A DNA stretch of 64,000 nt from EW11 sp035765635 (GCA_035765635.1 DASTWZ010000012.1:1-64000), one strand, 5' to 3'. Numbered from the stretch's first letter, positions 26,351 through 34,595 are shown. The notes: a model not told the origin generated them from the sequence alone. A program made the numbers and translations.

Positions 26351-27364
26351 ATGTGCGCGCACATTGCCAAATTCGAAGACGCTTCGCGTAAAACTCTCGA
26401 GGAGGATTTCGCACGTTATCAGTCCGAGCTTCGACTTCATTGTTATCGAATGATGGGGTCGTTTCACGACGCTGAGGACCTCACGCAGGAAACGCTCCTC
26501 CGCGCCTTTCGCGGCTGGACGAAGTTCAAACGCCAAACGTCGGTGCGCCGCTGGCTCTATCGCATCGCGACCAACGCCTGCCTGAATGCATTGGAGAAAC
26601 GCTCGAATCGGCGACGGCTCTTGCCCGACGCCTTTGCGCCCACTACGCGAATGCCTCAAGGCGATCCGCCTTCGGACGTAAGTTGGCTGGAGCCGTTTCC
26701 CGATTTCGGGATCGAGCAGATTGTGGCCGACGAGCCTGCGCCCAATGCGCGTTACGAGCGCTGGGAGAGCATTCGGCTGGCCTTTGTCGCCGCCATTCAA
26801 CACCTGCCGGCCCGTCAGCGGGCGGTCCTCTTGCTGCGCGATGTGGTCGGCTGGACCGCGGAGGAAACCGCCAGCGCCTTGTCGATTTCACTGGCGAGCG
26901 CGAACAGCGCGCTGCAGCGAGCGCGCGCGGCCCAGCAAAAATCGCGCGGTTGGGAAGCGAATCGCGCGATCGAGACGCGCGAAGAACAGGGCCTCATCGA
27001 CCAATATGTGACCGCCTGGGAAACGGGAGACCTGCCTCGTCTCGTCCGACTCTTGCGAGAGGACGCGACGCTCGTCATGCCGCCGCGCCCCGAGTGGTAC
27101 CGGGGACGCGTTGCGATCGAAGGGTTTTTTCAGTGGGCGTTCGATTGGGTTTGGGGAAAGCCCGAGCTAAAGGCCTTTCGCCTGCGGCCGATCAAGGCGA
27201 ACGGTCGATCTGCCTTGGCCATGTACCTGCGCCCCCAGGGTGAAACCCATTATCACGCGCACGCCCTCCACTGCCTGAATTGGGCCGATGGGAAAGTCAG
27301 TGCAGTTAACCTCTTTGTTGAGCCAAAACTTTTCACGGCTTTTCAACTGCCTCGTTCGATATAA
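26351..27364 (+). CDS. ECF sigma-70 factor with SnoaL-like C-terminal domain
   Basis: A 337-residue RNA polymerase sigma factor of the long ECF type (TIGR02960-like). Sigma region 2 is EEDFARYQSELRLHCYRMMG...DAEDLTQETLLRAFR (about residues 18-65); region 4 is AIQHLPARQRAVLLLRDVVGW...ALSISLASANSALQRAR (about 140-200). A SnoaL-type domain (about 205-337: LIDQYVTAWETGDLPRLVRL) replaces a separate anti-sigma factor and is thought to control activity by binding a ligand or touching core. An ATG at 26327 would overlap the preceding gene by 13 bases and is an equal choice. No anti-sigma gene is adjacent. The secretion-like cluster starts only 32 bases downstream. Confidence 0.88.
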   Translation: MCAHIAKFEDASRKTLEEDFARYQSELRLHCYRMMGSFHDAEDLTQETLLRAFRGWTKFKRQTSVRRWLYRIATNACLNALEKRSNRRRLLPDAFAPTTRMPQGDPPSDVSWLEPFPDFGIEQIVADEPAPNARYERWESIRLAFVAAIQHLPARQRAVLLLRDVVGWTAEETASALSISLASANSALQRARAAQQKSRGWEANRAIETREEQGLIDQYVTAWETGDLPRLVRLLREDATLVMPPRPEWYRGRVAIEGFFQWAFDWVWGKPELKAFRLRPIKANGRSALAMYLRPQGETHYHAHALHCLNWADGKVSAVNLFVEPKLFTAFQLPRSI

Positions 27365-27369
27365 AGACA

Positions 27370-27391
27370 TTGACATAGTATAAATATTTAT
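27370..27391 (+). promoter_or_regulatory. AT-rich promoter/operator-like element before the T4SS-like cluster
   Basis: A consensus -35-like TTGACA (27370-27375) is followed by a perfect 12-bp palindrome ATAAATATTTAT (27380-27391) in an otherwise GC-rich region, 5 bases before the first ATG. A well-spaced -10 before that ATG is missing, so either transcription starts at the start codon or the second ATG (27406) is used, or the element is an operator for a promoter elsewhere. Confidence 0.4.
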
Positions 27392-27396
27392 TCTTT

Positions 27397-28119
27397 ATGC
27401 CCGCCATGAGCGAAACGGCGGGCCCAGAGGAGGTGCGGCGGGAAACGCCGCGGGAAGGCGAGAGCTTTCGACCGCGGCCACCGTTCACGCCGGCCCGCCA
27501 TTTGTTGAGCGATCATGGGAGGACCGTTCGCGACAAGAACATCACGATAGCGGCGCTGCTGCTCGGGCTGATCTTTGTTTTTCTGAGCATCCATTCAGCT
27601 TCGTCCGAGCAGAAGGTGATGGTCATCGATCCGGTCGGAGGCGTGACCCAGGGACCGCTCGAGCCGCTGGCCTCCAGCAAAGGGTATTTCTCGCTGACGA
27701 GCATCAACGCGACTCAGGCCGCGCTTCAGCGCTCAACAGTGGGCTGCGATCTGCAGGAAATGCTGCCGTTCTATTTTTCCGCAAAGGCGCGGCGAACGCT
27801 CGAGGAGGATCTCGGCAATCGGATCAACGACATCCGCAAGCGGCGCGTCAGCACGAAGCCGCTCATCGATAGCATCACGCCGCCCGAAGTCGCTGGCGAC
27901 ACGCGCGTCGTCAAAGTCGGCGGCCGGCTTCAAACCACCGGCGTCGTCAACAGCCGCGTGTTCTACGATGAGCCGCCATTCGAACTGATTCTGGTGTATC
28001 GGGTGAATCCCGATCTCGGCAACAAAGCCAGTCTCCCGTGGGTGGTGGATGAAATCGAATTGGCCCTAAACGCCGACGAGATCGCTGCGCATCGCGCCAA
28101 GACCCGAGGGAAGACATGA
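27397..28119 (+). CDS. VirB8/DotI-like inner-membrane protein of a T4SS-like cluster
   Basis: A 240-residue bitopic membrane protein. About 47 cytoplasmic residues rich in Pro, Arg and Glu precede one membrane helix (about 49-66, ITIAALLLGLIFVFLSIH), then a periplasmic domain of about 170 residues with alternating strands (RVVKVGGRLQTTGVVNSRV, FELILVYRVNPDL). This size and layout is that of VirB8, TraE or DotI, which nucleate type IV secretion machines; there is no strong signature, so the call rests mainly on its place before VirB9- and VirB10-like genes. Its stop overlaps the next start by 4 bases (ATGA). A start at 27406 (MSETAG) is possible. Together the operon reads VirB8-VirB9-VirB10-lipoprotein-ATPase. 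Confidence 0.6.
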   Translation: MPAMSETAGPEEVRRETPREGESFRPRPPFTPARHLLSDHGRTVRDKNITIAALLLGLIFVFLSIHSASSEQKVMVIDPVGGVTQGPLEPLASSKGYFSLTSINATQAALQRSTVGCDLQEMLPFYFSAKARRTLEEDLGNRINDIRKRRVSTKPLIDSITPPEVAGDTRVVKVGGRLQTTGVVNSRVFYDEPPFELILVYRVNPDLGNKASLPWVVDEIELALNADEIAAHRAKTRGKT

Positions 28120-29204
28120 GAAAACCTCAGCGCGTTCGTATCGGACTCTTGAATACAATCACCGTGCTCCTGCTCGCGATCTTCCTCCCTGCCCAGATTC
28201 GCGCCGAAAACGCCACGATCGCGGCCGGGCTCGGGCCGGTGGCGGATGTGATCAAGCACGCCGAGATAAACCCGGACGTGCCCGTGTTTGTGCCGGTGCA
28301 TCCACGAATCGCTACAACTATCAGCTTCCCGCGCCCAATTGGGGCTCCGGTCGGGACCGGCTTCGTCGAAGCCGATGCACCCGACGATCGGCAAACCTCG
28401 GAGTCGCATCCGAGTCATTCGAAGGGCGATTACGTCATCGCCTACACCGAGGGCGAAACTTTCTTCACCGTGCAGCCTGGCGTGCAGAGCGAGCTCTTGA
28501 ATCTCAACGTGCCCTATGAGGGAAGCACGCTCGTCCTCTACTTCTATCTCGTCGATAAACCGCTTTCAGCCGTGGCGAGTCTGGTCTTTGTCGAAAAAGG
28601 CACGTCTGCCGCGAAAAGCCACGCGCACATCTTAGATGCGACGCCCGCCGAGACAGGACGTATTCAAAAAACGGAGACGCTGCCGTCGAACGGGTTGGTG
28701 CCGGCAACGCCGGCGCGGCTGGACGGCTTGCTCCGAAAACTGCGCGCGATTCATGCCGCGAAGCTGGGTGCGGAGCTCGACGACTTGGCGGAGGCGATGA
28801 AGTTGAAGGTCGCGGTTTCGTCCGCTGAACTCGACGGCCCGAGCACGATTCCGCACCCGATCGGAGGCACGGCTGATTTCCAACTGATCCTACTGCGAGC
28901 CGCGCGCGATCCAGCGCTCGATGCGGTCGGTTTCGTGGTGCTGTTCCGCAATACGTCCAAGCGCGAAGTCATTTTCGATCTTCGCAGCCTCTCTGCGCGT
29001 TGCGGTGCGGCGCTGTACACCGCGCAAGTTGTCGAAGCGCCGGCGCGGTTGGCTCCCGGTGAAATTCAGCCCGGTTATTTCGCGATTGTCGGCGCCGGCG
29101 ACGGTCGGCCTGCGTATCTTTTGCCCAACAACGATTGGCGGCTTTCGATCAGCGAAGCGGCGGACATCGGGATCGCTGCTTCTGTCAAACCCAGCGGAAA
29201 ATGA
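28116..29204 (+). CDS. VirB9/TraK/DotH-like exported protein
   Basis: A 362-residue exported protein with a signal peptide (about 10-30, LLNTITVLLLAIFLPAQIRA). The N-terminal beta-rich region, with VPVHPRIATTISFPRPIGAP (about 57-76) and YVIAYTEGETFFTVQPGV, resembles the VirB9/TraK N-domain in which a promoter-proximal TxIxFPxPI strand is common. A helical linker (about 195-225) and a second beta domain (about 235-355, FVVLFRNTSKREVIFDLRSL) follow. In T4SS such proteins form the outer-membrane core ring with VirB7 and VirB10. Overlaps both neighbours by 4 bases. Remote homology only: a structure prediction would be needed to be sure. Confidence 0.6.
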   Translation: MRKPQRVRIGLLNTITVLLLAIFLPAQIRAENATIAAGLGPVADVIKHAEINPDVPVFVPVHPRIATTISFPRPIGAPVGTGFVEADAPDDRQTSESHPSHSKGDYVIAYTEGETFFTVQPGVQSELLNLNVPYEGSTLVLYFYLVDKPLSAVASLVFVEKGTSAAKSHAHILDATPAETGRIQKTETLPSNGLVPATPARLDGLLRKLRAIHAAKLGAELDDLAEAMKLKVAVSSAELDGPSTIPHPIGGTADFQLILLRAARDPALDAVGFVVLFRNTSKREVIFDLRSLSARCGAALYTAQVVEAPARLAPGEIQPGYFAIVGAGDGRPAYLLPNNDWRLSISEAADIGIAASVKPSGK

Positions 29205-30406
29205 TCCTGAGCCTGCTCAAATCCAAGGCCGGCGTGGTGATCGTCACTGTGCTCATTTGCGGCGTGTTTTTCGCCCTGTCGAAGTGGAAACATCGAACGC
29301 AGACCGAGGCGAGCGATGGCCGCGGAATGACGCTTCGTGGCGAACGCAGCATTGGCTCAGCCGATATGGCCGGGGCGAGTCTGCTGCGAAAGACACAGGA
29401 GAAAACACGAGCCCGCGCTGTCGATGTGGAGAGACAAAAGAAGGCGGAGAAGGAAACAGGTTCCAGCTATGACGAGGTCGGAGATGTCTATCGCCGACGT
29501 CCTGTGCCTGAGCCGATCGCGCGAACAGGTCTCTCCGTCGGCGACGGGCGCGATTCGCGCGATTCGCCTGATGACGAAAACGGAAACGCGTCCGTCGTCA
29601 GGCTTCGGATACACGGCCGAAAAATGGCCCAAGGAGCGAAAGCGAAAATCGTGAATGCGGTTTCGTCGTTGATGCCCGGAGAAGCGCTGCCAAGCGGAGG
29701 CCACGATCCATTGCATCTTTCCGCGCCGGCGATCGATGGGCCGCCGCCGGAACGTTTCGTCCCGTTTGGTCGGCTGATCAAAGCCGAGCTGGTCATCACC
29801 TTGGAGTCTACGCAGGACGAAATGCCTCTGATTGGTCTGGTGGTTGAACCAGTCTACAATAACGGGAAGCTCGTCATTCCTGCGGGCACGGAGCTGCACA
29901 GTATGGCGCGGCCGGATCGTGTGAGAGACCGGATCATCTCGACGACCCAGTGGCGCATGGTCTTTCCGCGGGAGGGGCAGAAACCGAATGGGCGACAACT
30001 GACTTTTGATGGAATCGCGCTCGACCGGGAAGATCGCGATGGCAACGGCTTCACTTGGTCGATTGCGGATGGCTCGTACGGACTGCGCGGGCGCGCCCTG
30101 CGGAACGCGCAGACGCAGGAGACGCTCATGCTGTTTGCCGCGGAAGCGCTCAAGGCGGCGAGTTCGTCGATGATGGACCGGCAGCAGACCGTTCTCGGCG
30201 AGCAAGTGCAGGCCAATGCCCGAAATGCCGCGCTCGCGGGTGGACAGGCCGTTCTCGATCATTTCGCCGCGGGCATCGCCAAGGAAGTCGAACGCAACGG
30301 CGTCTACATTCAGGTGCCGGCGGGAAAGCAGTTCTACGTTTACCCGAGGCAGGTCATCGACCCGGACCGGGCCGGTGTCCCCAGTGCCGTGGCACGAATC
30401 CAGTAA
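29201..30406 (+). CDS. VirB10/TrbI-like inner-to-outer-membrane scaffold protein
   Basis: A 401-residue protein: short cytoplasmic N-terminus, one membrane helix (about 10-27, AGVVIVTVLICGVFFALS), a charged disordered stretch (about 30-170) and a conserved VirB10-like C-terminal domain (from Phe186). The latter shows FVPFGRLIKAELVITLES, LIGLVVEPVYNNGKLVIPAG, RMVFPREGQKPNGRQLTFDG and the ending VPAGKQFYVYPRQVI, very close in pattern to TrbI/VirB10 (GTELxG, GxRxxMxFxxI and PAGxxFxVxVxRD). VirB10 spans both membranes and carries energy signals from the inner-membrane motors to the outer-membrane pore. This is the best-supported T4SS component here. The start ATG overlaps the previous stop by 4 bases. 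Confidence 0.82.
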   Translation: MILSLLKSKAGVVIVTVLICGVFFALSKWKHRTQTEASDGRGMTLRGERSIGSADMAGASLLRKTQEKTRARAVDVERQKKAEKETGSSYDEVGDVYRRRPVPEPIARTGLSVGDGRDSRDSPDDENGNASVVRLRIHGRKMAQGAKAKIVNAVSSLMPGEALPSGGHDPLHLSAPAIDGPPPERFVPFGRLIKAELVITLESTQDEMPLIGLVVEPVYNNGKLVIPAGTELHSMARPDRVRDRIISTTQWRMVFPREGQKPNGRQLTFDGIALDREDRDGNGFTWSIADGSYGLRGRALRNAQTQETLMLFAAEALKAASSSMMDRQQTVLGEQVQANARNAALAGGQAVLDHFAAGIAKEVERNGVYIQVPAGKQFYVYPRQVIDPDRAGVPSAVARIQ

Positions 30407-30413
30407 TGCTTTT

Positions 30414-31172
30414 ATGAATACGCGAGTGTTTCTCTTTCTTTTCCTCGTGCTTCTGGCCGGTTGCGCGGGCCAGCCCGCCGCTCAACGCGCCGCGTCTATT
30501 GTGAGGCCGGGCTTGATCATGGTGCCTGCCGATCAGCTCAAATATTATTCGAGCGGCAATGAAGCCTGCGCTTCGCCGCATCGGCAGGTCGACCCGCTCG
30601 CGCCAAACGACGCGCGCTCGGTTCACATCGAGCCCGAGGTCGTGGCTCAGCAATGGAATCGCTATGCCGATCCGGTACGCCCGGACGAACTCATGCACGA
30701 AGCGCACATTGTTTATCGGCGCGAAGGTCGCACGCGGTGGCGTTTGCGGACTCCTACTGCGGCGCAGCAAATTCTCATCGGGCCGCAGCTCACGGATGGC
30801 CGGGGCGAAGTTCGCGAACTCGCGTCGCAAGAACTCGAATCGTACATCCGGGATGGCCGTACGAATCTGCGCCGCGAGCAGGAGGTGATGGCGCGAATGG
30901 CCGAGAATTTTCAGCGGTTGAGTGAGCAACAGGGTAGACTCGCGGAGGAGATTGGCCGGCTCCAAGCCGATCGGGAGAAGAACGAACTTCCCGCTGACTC
31001 TTCCACCACTGATGTCCAGTCGCCGGAAGCTGCGTCACCGAACGGGGTATCACTGAACGCGGCATCAAAGAACGGAACCGCTCTACTGGAACGAGCGCAA
31101 CCGAGGGATCTGGCGCAGCCGCCGAAAAAGCCGGGCCAAAATCAACGTAGTGAAAACACGAATACAAAATGA
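30414..31172 (+). CDS. Lipoprotein with coiled coil, VirB7-position
   Basis: A 252-residue lipoprotein. The signal peptide ends in a lipobox LLAGC with Cys17 as the lipidation site. A conserved-looking middle part (about 30-145: MVPADQLKYYSSG, HIEPEVVAQQWNRYADPVRPDELMHEAHIVYRRE) is followed by a coiled coil (about 140-190, REQEVMARMAENFQRLSEQQ) and a Ser/Pro/Asn-rich tail. A lipoprotein next to VirB9- and VirB10-like genes recalls VirB7 or DotC/DotD, but it is much longer than VirB7 and no family is recognised. It begins 7 bases after the VirB10-like gene and overlaps the ATPase gene by 4. Confidence 0.75.
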   Translation: MNTRVFLFLFLVLLAGCAGQPAAQRAASIVRPGLIMVPADQLKYYSSGNEACASPHRQVDPLAPNDARSVHIEPEVVAQQWNRYADPVRPDELMHEAHIVYRREGRTRWRLRTPTAAQQILIGPQLTDGRGEVRELASQELESYIRDGRTNLRREQEVMARMAENFQRLSEQQGRLAEEIGRLQADREKNELPADSSTTDVQSPEAASPNGVSLNAASKNGTALLERAQPRDLAQPPKKPGQNQRSENTNTK

Positions 31173-32446
31173 TCGATCAAGCAGACCAAACATTGGCGGA
31201 AATCTTCGATTGTCTTTCGCCTGCGGCGACTGACGTCGCTGGACGGGAGGACGAAATCAACTGGCTGACCCAGCAGCTCGGCGAGGCTGCGCGGGTCGTG
31301 TTGAGCGGGCCGGCGGGCATGGGGAAGAGCACGATCGTGCGGCAGGCGCTCATCCAAACGGCGGAGCGACATGATGCGGTTGCGCTCCGTCTGGATTTGG
31401 ACAGGTACGCGACCTTCGGCGCCGCGCTCGACACGCTTTCCCAGAGCGTCGCAGCATTTGCAGCCAACCCCGGTGCGCTCAACCCCAACTCGAAGATGTT
31501 GGGCGAATCTCGGGCGAGCATCATTGGCGACTCATTTTCGAAATCCGAAAAGGCGCCATTCGCGACCGCGAGAGAGCCAAACTCAACCGGCCTGAGTTTT
31601 GAAGAAGCGCGGCGCCTTGGCCAGAGTTTGGATCAGTTCACGCGTGCGGCGGGCTCACGGAATCTCCGGGCGGTGTTCGTGCTCGAATCAAGTCAGAGGC
31701 TGCGTGAGTTGGGCGGAGCCTCCGCGCTCACGGCGTTGGACCGATCGATGGCCGACCAATCGCGCCTGGCCTTTGTGTTCTGCAGCCAGCAGACGTTTCT
31801 CGAAGCGGCTCGGCGGGATTTTTCGATTGGCGAAAATAGCGGGGGTCAAAGCCGGGCATTGGATCGGGTGAATCCGGTAAGTCTGGCCAGGTGGATCAAC
31901 GAAAAATTCGCGCTCGCGGGCGTCCTCGCAGACGGGGTCGGTGAAATTTGCACGCAATTGGGCGGCCCGCGCACGGCTGACGTGATCGAACTCGCCAAGG
32001 CGACACTCGAAACCGCTGCCACGGTGGGGCGGGCGACGGTGGCCACGGTGCAAAAGGTGATGAACCGATTTGCGCAGCGGGATGCCGCGAACTCGGCCTC
32101 GCAATGGGCGGCGCTGACACGCGACGAACAGCGCTTTGTTGCGGATGTGGTTCAGCAGAGCCGAAAAGAGCCGGTCAGTATGGCGACGCTGCTCGACCGC
32201 TTTTCGGTCGGACAAGCGGAGCAGCACGGTGTGGAGTTTTCGCTGTTGAAAAAAGGAGTCCTGGAGAAACTACCCAGCGGGCAGCTCTTCGTTCGGTCCG
32301 CCACATTCGCGTATTGGAGCGCGGAGCATGTTCAGCGAGTTCGCGGCATGAGCTTCGTGCCCGTACAGTCGCAAACGAACGCGTCCGCGAACCAAGTGAA
32401 CTCTCCCTCCACCGCAGCGCGTCGAAGTAATCTCTCGAGCGTTTAA
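31169..32446 (+). CDS. P-loop ATPase (STAND/archaeal-ATPase-like), not a canonical T4SS motor
   Basis: A 425-residue cytoplasmic ATPase. Walker A is VLSGPAGMGKSTIVRQA (residues 44-60), a Walker B-like strand is RAVFVLESSQRL (about 166-177), then sensor-like LAFVFCSQQTFLEAARRDF. The C-terminal third (about 300-425: LTRDEQRFVADVVQQSRKEP) resembles the winged-helix lid seen in the archaeal-type ATPases and in ExeA-like proteins. It lacks the size and motifs of VirB4, VirB11 or VirD4. Its operon position suggests that it energises or assembles the VirB8-9-10-like machine, perhaps in the way GspA-type ATPases help insert secretin rings. It is the last gene of the first block, before a 574-base gap. 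Confidence 0.8.
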   Translation: MIDQADQTLAEIFDCLSPAATDVAGREDEINWLTQQLGEAARVVLSGPAGMGKSTIVRQALIQTAERHDAVALRLDLDRYATFGAALDTLSQSVAAFAANPGALNPNSKMLGESRASIIGDSFSKSEKAPFATAREPNSTGLSFEEARRLGQSLDQFTRAAGSRNLRAVFVLESSQRLRELGGASALTALDRSMADQSRLAFVFCSQQTFLEAARRDFSIGENSGGQSRALDRVNPVSLARWINEKFALAGVLADGVGEICTQLGGPRTADVIELAKATLETAATVGRATVATVQKVMNRFAQRDAANSASQWAALTRDEQRFVADVVQQSRKEPVSMATLLDRFSVGQAEQHGVEFSLLKKGVLEKLPSGQLFVRSATFAYWSAEHVQRVRGMSFVPVQSQTNASANQVNSPSTAARRSNLSSV

Positions 32447-32900
32447 TAGCCGCCGCGTTTCAAAATGTCGTCGCTAAGAAGCCGCCGCGTTTCCAAACGC
32501 GGTGGCAGGGTATTTGGAGCGCAGGCGTCTCGCCTGCATGTTTCTACAGTCCGCGCCTCGAGCGCGGACGGACTCGAAGGGCGAAAGTGCGTTGTCGTCA
32601 TCGAGTCCGCCGCTTCGCGGCCGCCCAATTGGTGCCGGCAAGATGCCAGCGCTCCCAGAGCCTCTGCGCCTTGGAAAGGCGCACTCGGCCGGTCGATGTC
32701 GGGGTATTGGCCGAGCGTCGGCGTTATCGCCGATGTCGGCCACTGGGAGCGCTGGCGTCCCCGCCGGCATTGACGTCGAGCGCAAGCGAGACGCCTCCGC
32801 CACGCGAACCGTTCCGCGAGAGCCTCTCGCGTCAAAAATCCGACCACACGTTCTATTCAACCGCTCGAAACCACTCGAAACCGTCGAAATGGTCGAAATA
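32447..32900. repeat. Repeat cluster splitting the secretion-like locus
   Basis: Three repeat types are stacked here. A fragment with gcggtggcagggtatttgga and gcaggcgtctcgcctgca comes first, then a type B unit tccgcgcctcgagcgcggac followed by ggactcga (about 32551-32579, again at 62267-62295), then a nearly full type A element (32633-32771; arms imperfect). A microrepeat ctcgaaaccactcgaaaccg and tcgaaatggtcgaaat follows (32867-32900). Long frames over the block are repeat-derived and not genes. Confidence 0.75.
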
Positions 32901-32906
32901 TAAAAA

Positions 32907-32935
32907 TTGACAGGCGCAATGTATGGCCGCTGAAT
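32907..32935 (+). promoter_or_regulatory. Candidate promoter for the coiled-coil gene block
   Basis: TTGACA (32907-32912) is followed after 17 bases by CTGAAT (32930-32935), a perfect -35 with a weak -10. It lies about 85 bases before the start of the membrane coiled-coil gene, and would explain how the three downstream genes are expressed across the repeat gap. Confidence 0.4.
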
Positions 32936-33020
32936 TGTCCGCGTTCAAACGGATTGGCGAGGTCGCGCATTCGGCGTTGGTCGGCACGATACGGAAGAAC
33001 GAATTATCGGAGCGGCGTGG

Positions 33021-34595
33021 ATGGCGTTTAAACATTTTATCATTTCTAGCGTAGTCCGAGAATCGTTGCTCGCGGCTTGGCTTTTCCTGGCCGCATCGCT
33101 GCTGAGCTTGCCTGCAGCCAGCGCGGCGCCGGCGGCCGCGGGTGCAGCCGAAAGCGCCACGACGAGCGACACTTGGTCGGACGATCTCCTGACGCGTTTG
33201 CTTTCGGCTCCTGAAAATGGAGCGGCGATGAGCGGCTCCGCGGCGGAAAACTCCGGCGGCATGGTGCTTCGCTCGTATCAATTGCGCGCCTTGAAAGTCG
33301 GCGAAGCCGGCCGAGCGGCGAATCTGGTGAGCATCCTTCGACGGATGTTGCCCCCCGATAGCCGAATTACCGAGGACGTCGCTGGAAACATGATTCACGT
33401 GCTGTCCACGTCGGCGGCGCAGGATGCCGTGCTCGAGCTGGTTTCAGCGATGGACAGTGAACCTGCTGCGACTCAGCGAGGGGCCGAGGAGACTATTCCG
33501 TCCGCGGTGAAAAAAGCGTTGGATGCATTGGCCGAAACGCGGCCAGATGCGAGCCAGCTCCGTGCGATTCTGGCCGATGCGGTTGAAAAGAACCAGCGCC
33601 ACCTCGACCAGGCTTTGCAAACCGTCGAACGCGATGCGAACGCGAACCTGCATCGCACGCTGGCGATTTCGCTGGGAGTTGCCGCGGCCATCGTTCTGGC
33701 GGGCGGGTGCGGCCTGTTGTTGTTTTTCCGGCGCGCGCAGAAAATCCAAATTGCCGAGGCAACCAGGCGTGAAGCGATGAGCCTGGCGGTCGTCCCGAAC
33801 CAGAACATGGAGGCCGTGCTGGCCGTGAGCCGGGAGCAACAAGATCGTACGCGGGAGCTGCAGAAGCTGATGGAAAGTTTCAGCATCGCGTACCAGGCGG
33901 ACCGGCAGCGCAATTCGATGCTGGTCGAGGCGGTCGCGAAGCGGCACACGGAATTGACCGCCACCCTCGAGCAAATGCAGCAATTGCGGCGCGAGATCGG
34001 CGAGTCGGCGGGGCAGCTCTTTCTCGATGTGAATCGCGCTGCCATCGACGAGATTGTGCAGCGCGCGTCTGAGTCTCTGCAGTCTAGAGCGATGGAAGTT
34101 GGCCTCATCGCGGAATCCGCCAGTCGCAAAATGGAGGAGACGGCCTCCCGTCTTGAAGTGCAGAACGCGAAAGCCGCCGCCTTGAGCGCGGAGTTGGAGC
34201 GGACACAGCGCGAGGTTGATGTGCTTTTCGACAAGTTGCGCGTTGCGCAGGAAGCCGCGCGCGCAGCGGAACACGATGCTCAGGAGCAACGGCAGATCGC
34301 GAGCGAGCGCGCTGTCGAATTGGCCAAGAGGGAAGCGGCACTCGCCGGGCTTTCGCTCCTTATGCAGGAGCCAGTGGATTCGATCCTGCAGAATGTCGCC
34401 GCTGATGACGATGGTGGCACGTTCCTGCCTGTACCCAACCCTCCGCCCGACGCGGAAAATCTGCCGTCTCGTGAGGGCGAGTTGGACGAGCCGCCACTCG
34501 AGAACTTGAAGCCATTTTCGCCCACGCCTTCCAACGGGGAATCTATTTCATGTCCGAATCTCCCAATCACGTTTCACATCACGCCAGCGGACTAG
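33021..34595 (+). CDS. Membrane protein with secretin-N-like domain and long cytoplasmic coiled coil
   Basis: A 524-residue protein not recognised as a known family. A signal peptide or first helix (about 12-36, VRESLLAAWLFLAASLLSLP) precedes a periplasmic domain whose stretch SYQLRALKVGEAGRAANLVS...LPPDSRITEDVAGNMIHVLS...VLELVSAMD (about 84-150) has the pattern of a secretin N1-type domain. A membrane helix follows (about 213-236, LAISLGVAAAIVLAGGCGLL), then a coiled-coil cytoplasmic region (about 255-470) rich in Glu, Arg, Gln and Ala, and an acidic Pro-rich tail. The polarity would connect a periplasmic ring to cytoplasmic partners. The next gene starts inside its last 46 bases, suggesting coupled translation. 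It belongs by position with the T4SS-like genes. Confidence 0.75.
   Translation: MAFKHFIISSVVRESLLAAWLFLAASLLSLPAASAAPAAAGAAESATTSDTWSDDLLTRLLSAPENGAAMSGSAAENSGGMVLRSYQLRALKVGEAGRAANLVSILRRMLPPDSRITEDVAGNMIHVLSTSAAQDAVLELVSAMDSEPAATQRGAEETIPSAVKKALDALAETRPDASQLRAILADAVEKNQRHLDQALQTVERDANANLHRTLAISLGVAAAIVLAGGCGLLLFFRRAQKIQIAEATRREAMSLAVVPNQNMEAVLAVSREQQDRTRELQKLMESFSIAYQADRQRNSMLVEAVAKRHTELTATLEQMQQLRREIGESAGQLFLDVNRAAIDEIVQRASESLQSRAMEVGLIAESASRKMEETASRLEVQNAKAAALSAELERTQREVDVLFDKLRVAQEAARAAEHDAQEQRQIASERAVELAKREAALAGLSLLMQEPVDSILQNVAADDDGGTFLPVPNPPPDAENLPSREGELDEPPLENLKPFSPTPSNGESISCPNLPITFHITPAD

Noticed and set aside
29357..30262. 301-codon minus-strand frame inside the VirB10-like gene
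   Set aside because: Shadow of the real gene; Arg/His-rich with no motif.
32474..32903. Open frames of 100-133 codons on both strands
   Set aside because: They run through type A and B repeats and give peptides of the same repeat-derived style as 18307-18546.
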